From an uncultured Eubacteriales bacterium (GTDB taxonomy: Bacteria > Bacillota > Clostridia > Christensenellales > UBA1242), in assembly GCA_948806215.1 (NCBI GenBank), contig CAQIDI010000015.1, positions 12,652 to 25,978 of the forward strand: a stretch of DNA of 13,327 nucleotides, in the 5' to 3' direction. Each line of letters begins with the position of its first letter. The first letter of the stretch is position 1. Below the pieces are notes generated by a model, which was given only the letters and a program-made list of their open reading frames with translations, made no database searches and was not told where the DNA came from. This document shows, piece after piece, positions 6,654 through 13,327 of the stretch. The translations under genes were made by a program, and so were the position numbers.

Positions 6654-6722
6654 ATGTTTTTCCTAAATTTAATCTTAACCACAATTTTATGTGGCGAAAA
6701 AGGCGAGTAAAACAAAAATATA

Positions 6723-6763
6723 TTTTTCCACCTATATAATAATATGAAAATAGTGTGGAAAAA
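6723..6763. promoter_or_regulatory. Inverted repeat around a TATAAT box, operator-like
   Basis: TTTTTCCAC (6723-6731) is repeated in inverted form as GTGGAAAAA (6755-6763), a perfect 9-bp match with a 23-bp spacer. The spacer holds TATAAT (6735-6740) on the plus strand. It lies between the divergent ylmC-nrdR and spoIIP units, so a repressor bound to both arms could control either. On the minus strand, GTAATTT and CATATTAT with 14 bp between them loosely recall a mother-cell sigma factor promoter. No regulator is identified. Confidence 0.4.
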
Positions 6764-6844
6764 TTACCCAATAAATAAAATTTTGTCGATTAACCGAATA
6801 AATATTATGGTTTTATTTAAACTAAAGTTATAAGGAGTTTAAGT

Positions 6845-7390
6845 ATGCCTTTAGGTTTTATTGTTATTGGATTAATATGTATTTTTGCATTGTTCTACTT
6901 CAAACAACACAAAATTTCAACTTGCGTATTTTGTGTATTGTTAATGCTTAGTTACTTTATTCCTTGCTTAAAACTAAAAGGTTCGGAAATTAACATAACT
7001 TTTTTAATAGCACTGATTTTTGAGTTTGTTTATTTAGTTATAGTTCAAAAAAGCTTTAAAGCTTTGTTTTATGCATTAATGGTAAACTTTGTTTATTTAA
7101 TTGTTATAAAATTTAATTCCGATTTTTTAACAACTCTAAACCCTATGTTTATAACCATTGTGGCAACTATAGTTGCATTGTTTGTTAGCAACAAAACCAC
7201 ACGAGCACACTTTTTTGTTTCCACGCTTTTATTACTAACAATTTGTAATTGTTTTGTTGATCAACCACTAGAATATGTTGTTGTTGGCGATTTGAATTTA
7301 ATAAGCTATTTCAGTGTGTCTTATTTAGTTACTAAAGTTACTTATTTTGTTAAAAGCAAGTTTAAATTTTTGCAAAGGAGAAAAGTATGA
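6845..7390 (+). CDS. Multi-pass membrane protein encoded with SpoIIP, function unknown
   Basis: A 181-residue hydrophobic protein with about six membrane segments, near residues 2-20, 25-42, 49-66, 71-88, 97-113 and 121-138. A further apolar stretch precedes a basic tail (FVKSKFKFLQRRKV) that should face the cytoplasm. I recognise no family. AAGGAG lies 7 nt before the ATG. The TGA stop overlaps the ATG of spoIIP by 4 nt, so the two are translationally coupled and probably made in fixed proportion. Context suggests it helps SpoIIP in the engulfment septum, perhaps in the place SpoIIM fills in the classical SpoIID-SpoIIM-SpoIIP complex. I see no sequence match to SpoIIM, so this is inference. 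Confidence 0.72.
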   Translation: MPLGFIVIGLICIFALFYFKQHKISTCVFCVLLMLSYFIPCLKLKGSEINITFLIALIFEFVYLVIVQKSFKALFYALMVNFVYLIVIKFNSDFLTTLNPMFITIVATIVALFVSNKTTRAHFFVSTLLLLTICNCFVDQPLEYVVVGDLNLISYFSVSYLVTKVTYFVKSKFKFLQRRKV

Positions 7391-8478
7391 AAAAGTTATT
7401 AATATTATTTTGTAGTTTAATTTTGGTTGTGGGCAGTTTTATTGTTTTTCAACCGCTTTGTTCGGTTAATGCATTCGATGGAGAAGCAGATAAACCTTTT
7501 ATTGTTTATACTTTAGATGGTAATTATCTATTTGAAAAAAGCGATGTTAGCCTAGAAGATATTTATATTTCTAAAGATTTTAAAATGTATGAAATAAAAC
7601 AAATTGATTTCAACGAGAAAAAAGCTTATGCCGAATTTAAAAAGCAATTAAAAAAGCCCAATGTTTCGGTTAACCCTTATCCAAATCAGGTTTCAACCAC
7701 CAATAAGAGAATTAATTTATATTGCACACACAACGATGAAAGCTACACACCATCAGATGGCTACGATAGCATTTATGGGGCAGGCGGCATTCACGATGTT
7801 GCAAGGGAACTTGCTAAAAATTTAAGAAATTTGGGCATTGAAGTAACTTTTAACGAAACCTTGCACATTCCGCACGATTACTTGGCATATTCTAGAAGCG
7901 AACCAACAGCAAAAAAGTTGTTGCAAGAAAACCCAGATGCATTATTTGATATTCACCGCGATGGGGTATCACGTAGCTATTATGTAACAAACTATAATGG
8001 TGAAGAACGCTGTAAGGTTAGAATTGTGGTTGGGCAAGCAAACCCTAATAAGGATGAAAACCTAGAATTTGCACTAAGTTTAATTAGTGTTGCCGAAAAA
8101 ATGTATCCTTGGTTATTTGCCGATATTTACTATGCAAAAGGTCATTATAATCAAGCACTATATAACAAAATGCTACTATTTGAAATGGGAACATATTTAG
8201 CAGAAAAAGAACTTGTTTTAAAAAGTGTAGCACCACTTGCTAATGTTATTAACACAGCTTTGTTTAACACAACGGTTGAACCTGAAACAGGTGATATGGT
8301 TATTGGCGGAAACACTTCTAACAACACTCCAACCGTTAACGACCACTTAAATAAAGTTTCAAACGAAAATAAACTTGCATTAAATGTTTCTATTGTTTTA
8401 ACTTGCGTTTTATTAACAGTTGCAGTTGTTGCAGTAACAATTCCATTAATATTACAAGAAAAATCTAAAAAAGATTAA
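7387..8478 (+). CDS. spoIIP: Stage II sporulation protein P (SpoIIP)
   Basis: A 363-residue peptidoglycan amidase/endopeptidase that drives engulfment of the forespore. The catalytic region, about 108-290, carries family marks: THNDESY with His115 (usually HTHxxES), HDYLAYSRS, DIHRDGV with His190, a VVG followed by EN (EDENLEFA-like), YNQALYN and LLFEMG with Glu266. His115, His190 and Glu266 are the likely zinc ligands or catalytic residues. An N-terminal signal sequence (residues 4-20) ends in SVNA, so it may be cleaved after Ala29. Unusually, a C-terminal membrane segment (331-356) precedes a basic tail; classical SpoIIP is anchored by its N-terminus. AAAGGAG precedes the ATG, which overlaps the upstream membrane gene by 4 nt. 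A terminator follows at once. Confidence 0.88.
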   Translation: MKKLLILFCSLILVVGSFIVFQPLCSVNAFDGEADKPFIVYTLDGNYLFEKSDVSLEDIYISKDFKMYEIKQIDFNEKKAYAEFKKQLKKPNVSVNPYPNQVSTTNKRINLYCTHNDESYTPSDGYDSIYGAGGIHDVARELAKNLRNLGIEVTFNETLHIPHDYLAYSRSEPTAKKLLQENPDALFDIHRDGVSRSYYVTNYNGEERCKVRIVVGQANPNKDENLEFALSLISVAEKMYPWLFADIYYAKGHYNQALYNKMLLFEMGTYLAEKELVLKSVAPLANVINTALFNTTVEPETGDMVIGGNTSNNTPTVNDHLNKVSNENKLALNVSIVLTCVLLTVAVVAVTIPLILQEKSKKD

Positions 8479-8505
8479 AAGAAGCGTGTTAACGCTTCTT
8501 TTTTT
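8477..8505 (+). terminator. Intrinsic terminator of the spoIIP unit
   Basis: AAAAGAAGCGT (8477-8487) pairs with ACGCTTCTTTT (8492-8502) around GTTA, and the T-run reaches 8505. The stem overlaps the spoIIP stop codon. Confidence 0.88.
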
Positions 8506-8602
8506 ATTGTAAAACAATAAATTAATATGTCTTTTTTTATTAATATTAATAATTTAAGTTAAAATTTAATTATTTAAAAACTCTTAAGATTGTTCTTTTA
8601 AG

Positions 8603-8631
8603 TTGCTATATTCTATAAATTAAAGTAAAAT
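8603..8631 (+). promoter_or_regulatory. Putative promoter of der-plsY
   Basis: TTGCTA (8603-8608) and TAAAAT (8626-8631) are spaced by 17 bp, matching 4 and 5 of six consensus positions. The leader before the TTG start would be about 23 nt. The rest of the gap from 8506 is very AT-rich with nothing else I can support. Confidence 0.42.
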
Positions 8632-8660
8632 ATTAAAAGATTTTAACAAGGTGGTATGTT

Positions 8661-9983
8661 TTGGAAAGACCTTTAGTTGCCATAGTAGGGCGCCCTAATG
8701 TTGGCAAAAGCACATTTTTTAATAAAGTATGCGGAACACGCAAAAGCATAGTTAAAGATATGCCGGGCGTTACGCGTGATAGAATTTATGGCGATGCAGA
8801 ATGGTGTGGTCACGCTTTTACTTTGGTTGACACCGGCGGATTAGATGTTAAAAATAAAGATGATTTCCAATTAAATATAACTAGGCAAGCCGAAATCGCA
8901 GTAGAGCTAGCTCAGGTGGTGCTGTTTTTTGTTGATGGCAAAGCTGGTTTGCTTCCAGCCGATTATGATGCAGCAGAATTTTTAAGAAAATTTAAAGTTC
9001 CAATTGTTTTAGTAGTTAATAAAATAGATAATAACGAAATTGAAAAAACCTACGAATTTTATTCGCTTGGCTTAGGTGATCCAATTGCCATAAGTTCGGA
9101 ACTTGGCAAGGGCATTGGCGATGTTTTAGATCAAATAGTTAATAACTTAAAAACTGTAGTTAGCCCAGAAGAAGATGCCGATAGAATAAAAATTGCCATA
9201 GTAGGAAAACCAAATGCAGGCAAAAGCAGTTTGGTTAATCGCTTACTAGGCAAAAATAGAGTTATGGTTAGCAATGTTGCAGGCACAACCAGAGATGCTA
9301 TTGATTCGCCTTTTAACTATAACAACAAAAAATATATGTTAATAGATACAGCAGGAATAAGGCGTAAACGCAATATCGAATCCGATTCGGTGGAGCAATA
9401 TTCGGTTATTCGCAGTTTTGATGCCATTAGGCGAGCTGATGTTGTTGTTTTGGTGGTTGACTCGGTTGATGGTTTAACCGAACAGGATGTTAGAATTGCT
9501 GGCTTTATTCACGAAGAAGGAAAACCAAGTGTTATTCTTATGAATAAGTGGGATTTAATCGAAAAAGACACTTATTCTATGAACAAGTTTAACGAAAAGC
9601 TTAGCGAAGACCTAAAGTTTATGGATTATTTTGTACCACTATATGGTAGTGCATTAACTGGCCAACGCATAGGACAATTAATGGATACAGTTAATATGGT
9701 TTTAGACCACGCTAGTTATCGTATTAGCACCGGAACATTAAACGAAATATTACAAAATGCGGTGCTAACCAACGAACCTCCAACAAAAAATGGTAGAAGA
9801 CTAAAGATATATTATATAACCCAGCCTTCAACAAATCCGCCAACCTTTGTTTTGTTTGTTAACGATAAAAGCTTAATGCATTTTTCCTACGAACGATATC
9901 TTGAAAATTGCATAAGAAATGCGGTGGATTTTAAAGGTACTCCAATAAAATTGCAAGTTAATAGTAAAAAAGGAGATAAATAA
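8661..9983 (+). CDS. der: Ribosome biogenesis GTPase Der (EngA)
   Basis: A 440-residue double GTPase needed for maturation of the 50S ribosomal subunit. Domain 1 has GRPNVGKS (10-17), a threonine switch in GVTRD, DTGG (57-60) and NKID (120-123). Domain 2 has GKPNAGKS (182-189), AGTTRD, DTAG (229-232) and NKWD (295-298). The C-terminal KH-like domain covers about 355-440 and ends with basic residues. All motifs are intact and length is normal. The start is TTG at 8661, with AAGGTGG ending 6 nt upstream; a nearby ATG at 8656 is out of frame. A weak non-ATG start on an essential gene may set its level. It is first in an operon with plsY, an order seen in many clostridia. Confidence 0.97.
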   Translation: MERPLVAIVGRPNVGKSTFFNKVCGTRKSIVKDMPGVTRDRIYGDAEWCGHAFTLVDTGGLDVKNKDDFQLNITRQAEIAVELAQVVLFFVDGKAGLLPADYDAAEFLRKFKVPIVLVVNKIDNNEIEKTYEFYSLGLGDPIAISSELGKGIGDVLDQIVNNLKTVVSPEEDADRIKIAIVGKPNAGKSSLVNRLLGKNRVMVSNVAGTTRDAIDSPFNYNNKKYMLIDTAGIRRKRNIESDSVEQYSVIRSFDAIRRADVVVLVVDSVDGLTEQDVRIAGFIHEEGKPSVILMNKWDLIEKDTYSMNKFNEKLSEDLKFMDYFVPLYGSALTGQRIGQLMDTVNMVLDHASYRISTGTLNEILQNAVLTNEPPTKNGRRLKIYYITQPSTNPPTFVLFVNDKSLMHFSYERYLENCIRNAVDFKGTPIKLQVNSKKGDK

Positions 9984-9988
9984 TTAAT

Positions 9989-10837
9989 ATGTTAAGTTTA
10001 CTAGGTATGAGTGCCGAAGTTCAAAGTGCATTAATCACAACGGGTTGGATGTTGTTATTGGCAGTTTGTTCCTACTTTGTGGGCAACATAAGCTTTGCAA
10101 GAATTTTGGCAAGAACTCAAAACGACGATATAACAACTCACGGTAGTGGAAATCCAGGAACAACCAATATGCTTAGAACTCACGGCGTTAGTATGGGCTT
10201 TGTTACTTTAATTTTAGATATGATTAAGGGTGCTGTTCCTTCTATTATAGGATTTTTTGCTTTTGGTGGTTTTAACAACAGCTTAATTGCACACATTGCA
10301 ATTTATGTTGCAGGAACTGCAACAGTTTTAGGGCACATTTATCCTGTGTTCTACAAATTTAAAGGCGGAAAAGGTGTTGCAACCGCTGCTGGTATGGCGT
10401 GCGTGGCGCATCCTTGGATTGCTTTAATTTTGTTTGTTTGCTACATTATTTTGTTGGTTACAACCAGAATTGGTAGTTTAAGTAGCTTAATAATTGCTTT
10501 TGCTTATATTATTTACGATTGCGTAACTTTGATTATAGGCAAAAACTATGTTGGCTTAGGCTTGTTACTATTTATTTTGCTATTAATTGTGTGGGGACAC
10601 CGTAGCAACATTAAACGACTTATTGAAAAGCGTGAAAATGTTATTGATTTGCAAGATGCTGTTAATAAGGATATTGAAAGAATTAACAAGCGTAAACAAC
10701 GCCGTTTGGCAAAAGAAAATAAAAATCTAAATGCCGAAGTGGTTGTTGATAATAATGTGCAAACTTCTTCTAAACCAGAAGAAAACGACCAAATTGTTAT
10801 AGAAGTTGCTGAAGATAAAACTGAAGATAAAAAATAA
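9989..10837 (+). CDS. plsY: Glycerol-3-phosphate acyltransferase PlsY, with long C-terminal tail
   Basis: A 282-residue membrane enzyme that moves an acyl group from acyl-phosphate to glycerol-3-phosphate, making lysophosphatidic acid for phospholipids. Motif 1 is GSGNPGTTN (52-60), motif 2 GHIYPVFYKFKGGKG (115-129) and motif 3 WGHRSNIKRL (202-211), all intact, with about seven hydrophobic segments. PlsY is usually about 200-215 residues. Here a charged tail of about 70 residues is added: first basic and helical (INKRKQRRLAKENKN), then very acidic (EENDQ to TEDKK). The gene starts 5 nt after der. AAGGAG (9970-9975) lies inside the end of der, 13 nt from the ATG, a rather long spacing. gpsA, which often follows, is absent; a terminator comes at once. 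Confidence 0.95.
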   Translation: MLSLLGMSAEVQSALITTGWMLLLAVCSYFVGNISFARILARTQNDDITTHGSGNPGTTNMLRTHGVSMGFVTLILDMIKGAVPSIIGFFAFGGFNNSLIAHIAIYVAGTATVLGHIYPVFYKFKGGKGVATAAGMACVAHPWIALILFVCYIILLVTTRIGSLSSLIIAFAYIIYDCVTLIIGKNYVGLGLLLFILLLIVWGHRSNIKRLIEKRENVIDLQDAVNKDIERINKRKQRRLAKENKNLNAEVVVDNNVQTSSKPEENDQIVIEVAEDKTEDKK

Positions 10838-10869
10838 AAAAAAAGTTGCAATTGGTTGCAACTTTTTTT
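10838..10869 (+). terminator. Intrinsic terminator of der-plsY
   Basis: AAAAAAAGTTGCAA (10838-10851) pairs with TTGCAACTTTTTTT (10856-10869) around TTGG. It is a strong stem with T-run directly after the plsY stop. Confidence 0.9.
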
Positions 10870-11023
10870 ATTACAAAAATGCCACTATAAAGCCATTTTT
10901 TAGGACATTATAACTATTTTATGTTTAATTAATAATATGTAACAATTTCTAAGCTGTAGCACAATCAAATTGGTTTTTGTTTTTATATTATAAAATTAAA
11001 TTAATAATTAGTTAATTCCGCCT

Positions 11024-11060
11024 GTCATTCTGAACGAGAGCGAGGCGAAAGTCGAAGAAT
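11024..11060. repeat. Dispersed-type intergenic repeat (GTCATTCTGAACG motif)
   Basis: The stretch opens GTCATTCTGAACGAGAGCG and ends AAAGTCGAAGAAT. The ends ATTCT and AGAAT are complementary and CGA recurs four times inside. It is far richer in G and C than its flanks. Motifs of the type GTCATTCTGA...GAAGAATC recur between genes in many bacterial genomes; that similarity is from memory. Only one copy lies in the window. Confidence 0.5.
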
Positions 11061-11125
11061 TTAGTTAGCATAGTCATTTTTATTACTAAAAACCTAAAAG
11101 TTGCATCAAAACAACTTTAAGCATT

Positions 11126-11141
11126 ATTTTTGTACAAAAAT
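11126..11141. repeat. 16-bp perfect palindrome
   Basis: ATTTTTGTACAAAAAT reads the same on both strands. A second, shorter match (TTTGTACAAA) is at 11228-11237, about 100 bp away. The pair could be binding sites for a dimeric regulator, or chance in AT-rich DNA. Confidence 0.4.
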
Positions 11142-11286
11142 GATATATTTTTACAAAATAACTAAAATTATTCAAATAAACCACAATTTACCCATAAAAA
11201 TATTTAATTTTGTAAAAAGATTGCGAATTTGTACAAAATTGTTTATAAATATAGTAGGGTTAAATAATTTTGGAAACATTTATTAA

Positions 11287-11420
11287 AATGCCCACAATGT
11301 TTAAATAAAATGATTGTAAGTAATTATCAAATAGCAATTTTACTTTAAAATTAAAAAAATGTATCCATTGTGCTAAATTATTATATAAAAAAATATTACA
11401 ATCATTTTATTGTAGGCATT
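11287..11420. repeat. 134-bp element with 25-bp terminal inverted repeats
   Basis: The right end (11396-11420) is the inverse of the left end (11287-11319) at 24 of 25 positions, if an 8-nt insertion (GTTTAAAT, about 11299-11306) is removed from the left arm. Each arm can also fold alone, through ACAAT and ATTGT. CACAATG (11293-11299) has another partner in CATTGTG (11366-11372). The 76-bp centre codes for nothing. I see no clear target-site duplication. It may be a small non-autonomous mobile element or a folded leader or regulatory element of the gene at 11492. Confidence 0.6.
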
Positions 11421-11491
11421 GAAAAATTATTATTAAAACGATAAAAAACACTTTTTAAATTTAGCAAAATAATAAAATTAAGGGGTTAGTT

Positions 11492-11734
11492 ATGAAATGC
11501 CCATATTGTGGTAAAGAAATGGTTCATGGACATATTTCACGTGATAGATATAGTTTAAAATTTATTCCAGATAATTGTGAAGCGTTAAAAAATGATGCTT
11601 TATTTAAAGGTGTTTTTAGAAGTTATATTCAATTATCGAGAAATCCAGCATTAGGTGGAAAACCTTTTGAAATGGATTATTGTTCTATTTGTAGAATAGT
11701 AATAGCTCCAGTGAAAGATTTTAATAAAAAATAA
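11492..11734 (+). CDS. Small zinc-ribbon protein, DUF6487-like
   Basis: An 80-residue protein with two cysteine pairs, Cys3-Cys6 (MKCPYCGKEM) and Cys64-Cys67 (YCSICR), spaced to hold one zinc ion. The N-terminus and the general plan, with a short beta-rich middle and a closing cysteine pair, resemble small zinc-ribbon proteins such as DUF6487; I assign that only tentatively. The middle (FIPDNCEALKNDALFKGVF) is longer than I expect for that family. AAGGGG (11480-11485) lies 6 nt before the ATG. It stands alone, between the inverted-repeat element and a terminator. No function can be inferred from context. Confidence 0.7.
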   Translation: MKCPYCGKEMVHGHISRDRYSLKFIPDNCEALKNDALFKGVFRSYIQLSRNPALGGKPFEMDYCSICRIVIAPVKDFNKK

Positions 11735-11740
11735 AGGTGT

Positions 11741-11774
11741 AAAATTATATTATCTTTGTATAATATAATTTTTT
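11741..11774 (+). terminator. Intrinsic terminator of the zinc-ribbon gene
   Basis: AAAATTATATTA (11741-11752) pairs with TAATATAATTTT (11761-11772) around an 8-nt loop, with T residues to 11774. The stem is all A-T, so it is weaker than the others in the window. Confidence 0.6.
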
Positions 11775-11862
11775 ATACTTAATTTAACCTTAATTTTTAT
11801 GTAAGGAGGAAATATAAATAAAATTAAAGTACTAAACTATAAAAATAAGAGGTTAAGAACAA

Positions 11863-13327
11863 ATGATAAGAAAGAAAAATTTAAAATTAAAATTTATGAT
11901 TGTTATTTTGTTATTAATTGTTCCGATAATTGTTGGAACTTTTTTTATCACAAATGATATTAATCACATAAAAGCAGAAACAAATAATACAAATATTGAT
12001 TATTATACAAATTCTGATTATTTAATAAATGATAATACTAAAACAATTTTTGATTATTGTTTAGGAGATAACCCGTTATATGCTACTAATGCTAAAATAA
12101 CAGCAAAAGATATACCCAATGGTAAATTAATTTTAGAAGGAACAGCCGATGATGATATAGTGCAAATTGTTCCAAAAGATTTGTTTTGTAAAGCAGACAC
12201 AACATTACATATTGGCAAGGAATATGGAATTTTTATCAACACAACTAATGAAGCAGATTATTATGCTTCAACAGTTTTGGTGTTTGATATTAATATAAAT
12301 ACTGATTTACAAGCAACAAATGATACTATTATTTTATCAGTAAAACAAATTTTCCAATATAATTACGCTTATTTATTTGCCGATAGAACAAGAATTAATT
12401 ATCGTCAAGATAGTTATAACGATTATATTGATTATAGTTTACAAAATGATACAGTTGTAGCAGTACCATCAAAAATAAATTATTCTATATTAACTAATAG
12501 TATTACTAAAATTGAATATAAACCTGTTGAAAAATATTATTTAAAAGATATAACAATGGGTATTGCATTATTTAATGAAAATGAACTTAACTATGGCGAT
12601 AATGGATACAATGTGATTGATGATAATGGGTTGTTTGTTATTGGCTATGATTACGATTTTAAAGCTTGTATGAGAGATGGAAATAGAATTATTCCAATAA
12701 CTAATGATAAAGTTGATGTTGTGCAAGCAACAAAAAACACTCTGGTTTGGTCTTTAGGGTGGTTAAAACTAATTCCGAAAGCAAATACACTTTCTGTAAT
12801 TGTTACACAATTGATTGAATTAGCAGATGTTGTTAAATCTTGGTATCCAGATGTAACAACAGGAGTTCCTGTTGAATATGTTGTTGGAGAAAAACCACAC
12901 TTCAATGAAGATGGTGTTGGAACATTTCAATTAAAATCATATTACAAAAGCAAAGCAACACAACTTGCAAACTATAAGGATGAAAGTGGTAATCCTTGTT
13001 TAGTTAAAACTGCTGTAATACCTTTTGATGCTTCTGTTGAGGGAGGTGCTTGGTATGGTGTTAATGATTTTGCTATGGGGCGTTTTGAAGTAAGCAATTC
13101 TTCACAAACAATGCCTATTAACCAAACAAGATTGGTTAGTGATATTGGTTTAAAAATTATGGATTCCGAAACCAAAGAATTAGTTATGTTTGGTACAAGC
13201 ACTCAACATAAAACCATTGGCGACCCAGTATATAAAGATATTAGAGTAGAGCAAGAACAAAAACTAAACTTATTGCCAAACGGAACAAACTATTTTAAGT
13301 TTAACGCCGAATATGCTAGTGATTACA
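11863..13327 (+). CDS. Exported protein of unknown function, 3' end outside the window
   Basis: The frame from the ATG at 11863 stays open for 488 codons to the window edge. The N-terminus is basic (MIRKKNLKLKF), then a hydrophobic stretch at about 12-30, then HIKAETNN: a signal peptide that may be cut after Ala38, or a membrane anchor. The rest is polar, rich in Asn, Asp, Thr and Tyr, with alternating apolar residues that suggest beta structure; few cysteines. I recognise no domain. A weakly apolar helix pair lies near residues 300-330. AAGAGG (11847-11852) is 10 nt upstream of the ATG. A better Shine-Dalgarno sequence, AAGGAGG at 11803-11809, is not followed by a usable start. It is probably a cell-surface or secreted protein, apparently an accessory gene. 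Confidence 0.72.
   Translation, partial: MIRKKNLKLKFMIVILLLIVPIIVGTFFITNDINHIKAETNNTNIDYYTNSDYLINDNTKTIFDYCLGDNPLYATNAKITAKDIPNGKLILEGTADDDIVQIVPKDLFCKADTTLHIGKEYGIFINTTNEADYYASTVLVFDININTDLQATNDTIILSVKQIFQYNYAYLFADRTRINYRQDSYNDYIDYSLQNDTVVAVPSKINYSILTNSITKIEYKPVEKYYLKDITMGIALFNENELNYGDNGYNVIDDNGLFVIGYDYDFKACMRDGNRIIPITNDKVDVVQATKNTLVWSLGWLKLIPKANTLSVIVTQLIELADVVKSWYPDVTTGVPVEYVVGEKPHFNEDGVGTFQLKSYYKSKATQLANYKDESGNPCLVKTAVIPFDASVEGGAWYGVNDFAMGRFEVSNSSQTMPINQTRLVSDIGLKIMDSETKELVMFGTSTQHKTIGDPVYKDIRVEQEQKLNLLPNGTNYFKFNAEYASDY

Larger units (their letters stand above)
10870..11491. other. Noncoding, AT-rich intergenic stretch with repeats
   Basis: About 620 bp without a believable gene. It holds a GC-rich dispersed-type repeat (11024-11060), two TTTGTACAAA palindromes (11128-11137 core, and 11228-11237) and a 134-bp inverted-repeat element (11287-11420). 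A 61-codon open frame at 11101-11286 has no ribosome binding site and reads as low-complexity translation. I see no tRNA, rRNA or CRISPR. It marks the change from conserved genes on the left to accessory genes on the right. Confidence 0.6.

Noticed and set aside
6723..6763. A true pair of NrdR boxes
   Set aside because: One arm resembles half a box but the other has an extra C and lacks the GTGT half; not enough to call.
7380..7395. TGA read as tryptophan
   Set aside because: The TGA at 7388-7390 fits a normal ATGA overlap, and tryptophans in Der, PlsY and SleL are encoded by TGG, so the standard code applies.
11101..11286. Open frame of 61 codons between plsY and the zinc-ribbon gene
   Set aside because: TTG start without a ribosome binding site, low-complexity Ile/Asn/Lys/Phe product, and it runs across palindromes.
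12054..13202. Three short minus-strand frames (12054-12242, 12651-12905, 12972-13202)
   Set aside because: All lie opposite the long frame that is open from 11863 to the window edge and has a signal sequence and a start site.

Overview
The window is AT-rich, roughly 30% GC by eye, with strong GGAG-type ribosome binding sites, several TTG starts and standard stop codons. It carries genes typical of endospore-forming Bacillota: a SleL/YaaH-like cortex hydrolase, SpoIIP, a YlmC/YmxH PRC-barrel protein beside nrdR, and a der-plsY pair. The best fit is an uncultured clostridial lineage. That is an inference from gene content and composition; no rRNA marker is present.

Layout. (1) 1-209: two copies of a 66-bp repeat, alternative hairpins and a terminator, then a small membrane protein gene (210-731). 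(2) A minus-strand HAD-family phosphatase and a plus-strand LysM-GH18 protein diverge from about 1258-1403. (3) 2714-4935 is a tight minus-strand operon: a double-domain DUF1538 membrane protein followed by two different PII-like proteins. This is the best candidate here for an under-described system, a PII-gated ion transporter. (4) A divergent HD-domain hydrolase. (5) Minus-strand ylmC and nrdR, the latter with its own promoter. (6) A plus-strand pair, an unknown multi-pass membrane protein overlapping spoIIP by 4 nt. (7) der and plsY. (8) From about 10870 the window looks accessory: 650 bp of noncoding DNA with a dispersed-type repeat, palindromes and a 134-bp inverted-repeat element, then a small zinc-ribbon protein and a large exported protein of unknown function that runs off the right edge.

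How the genes work together. SpoIIP with its membrane partner, the SleL-like protein and YlmC point to sporulation and germination, that is engulfment and cortex turnover. NrdR controls ribonucleotide reductase genes, Der matures ribosomes, and PlsY makes lysophosphatidic acid for phospholipids. The DUF1538-PII operon probably links cation or metabolite transport to a nucleotide signal. Most convergent or operon ends carry clear intrinsic terminators, several of them bidirectional with a stop codon inside or touching the stem.
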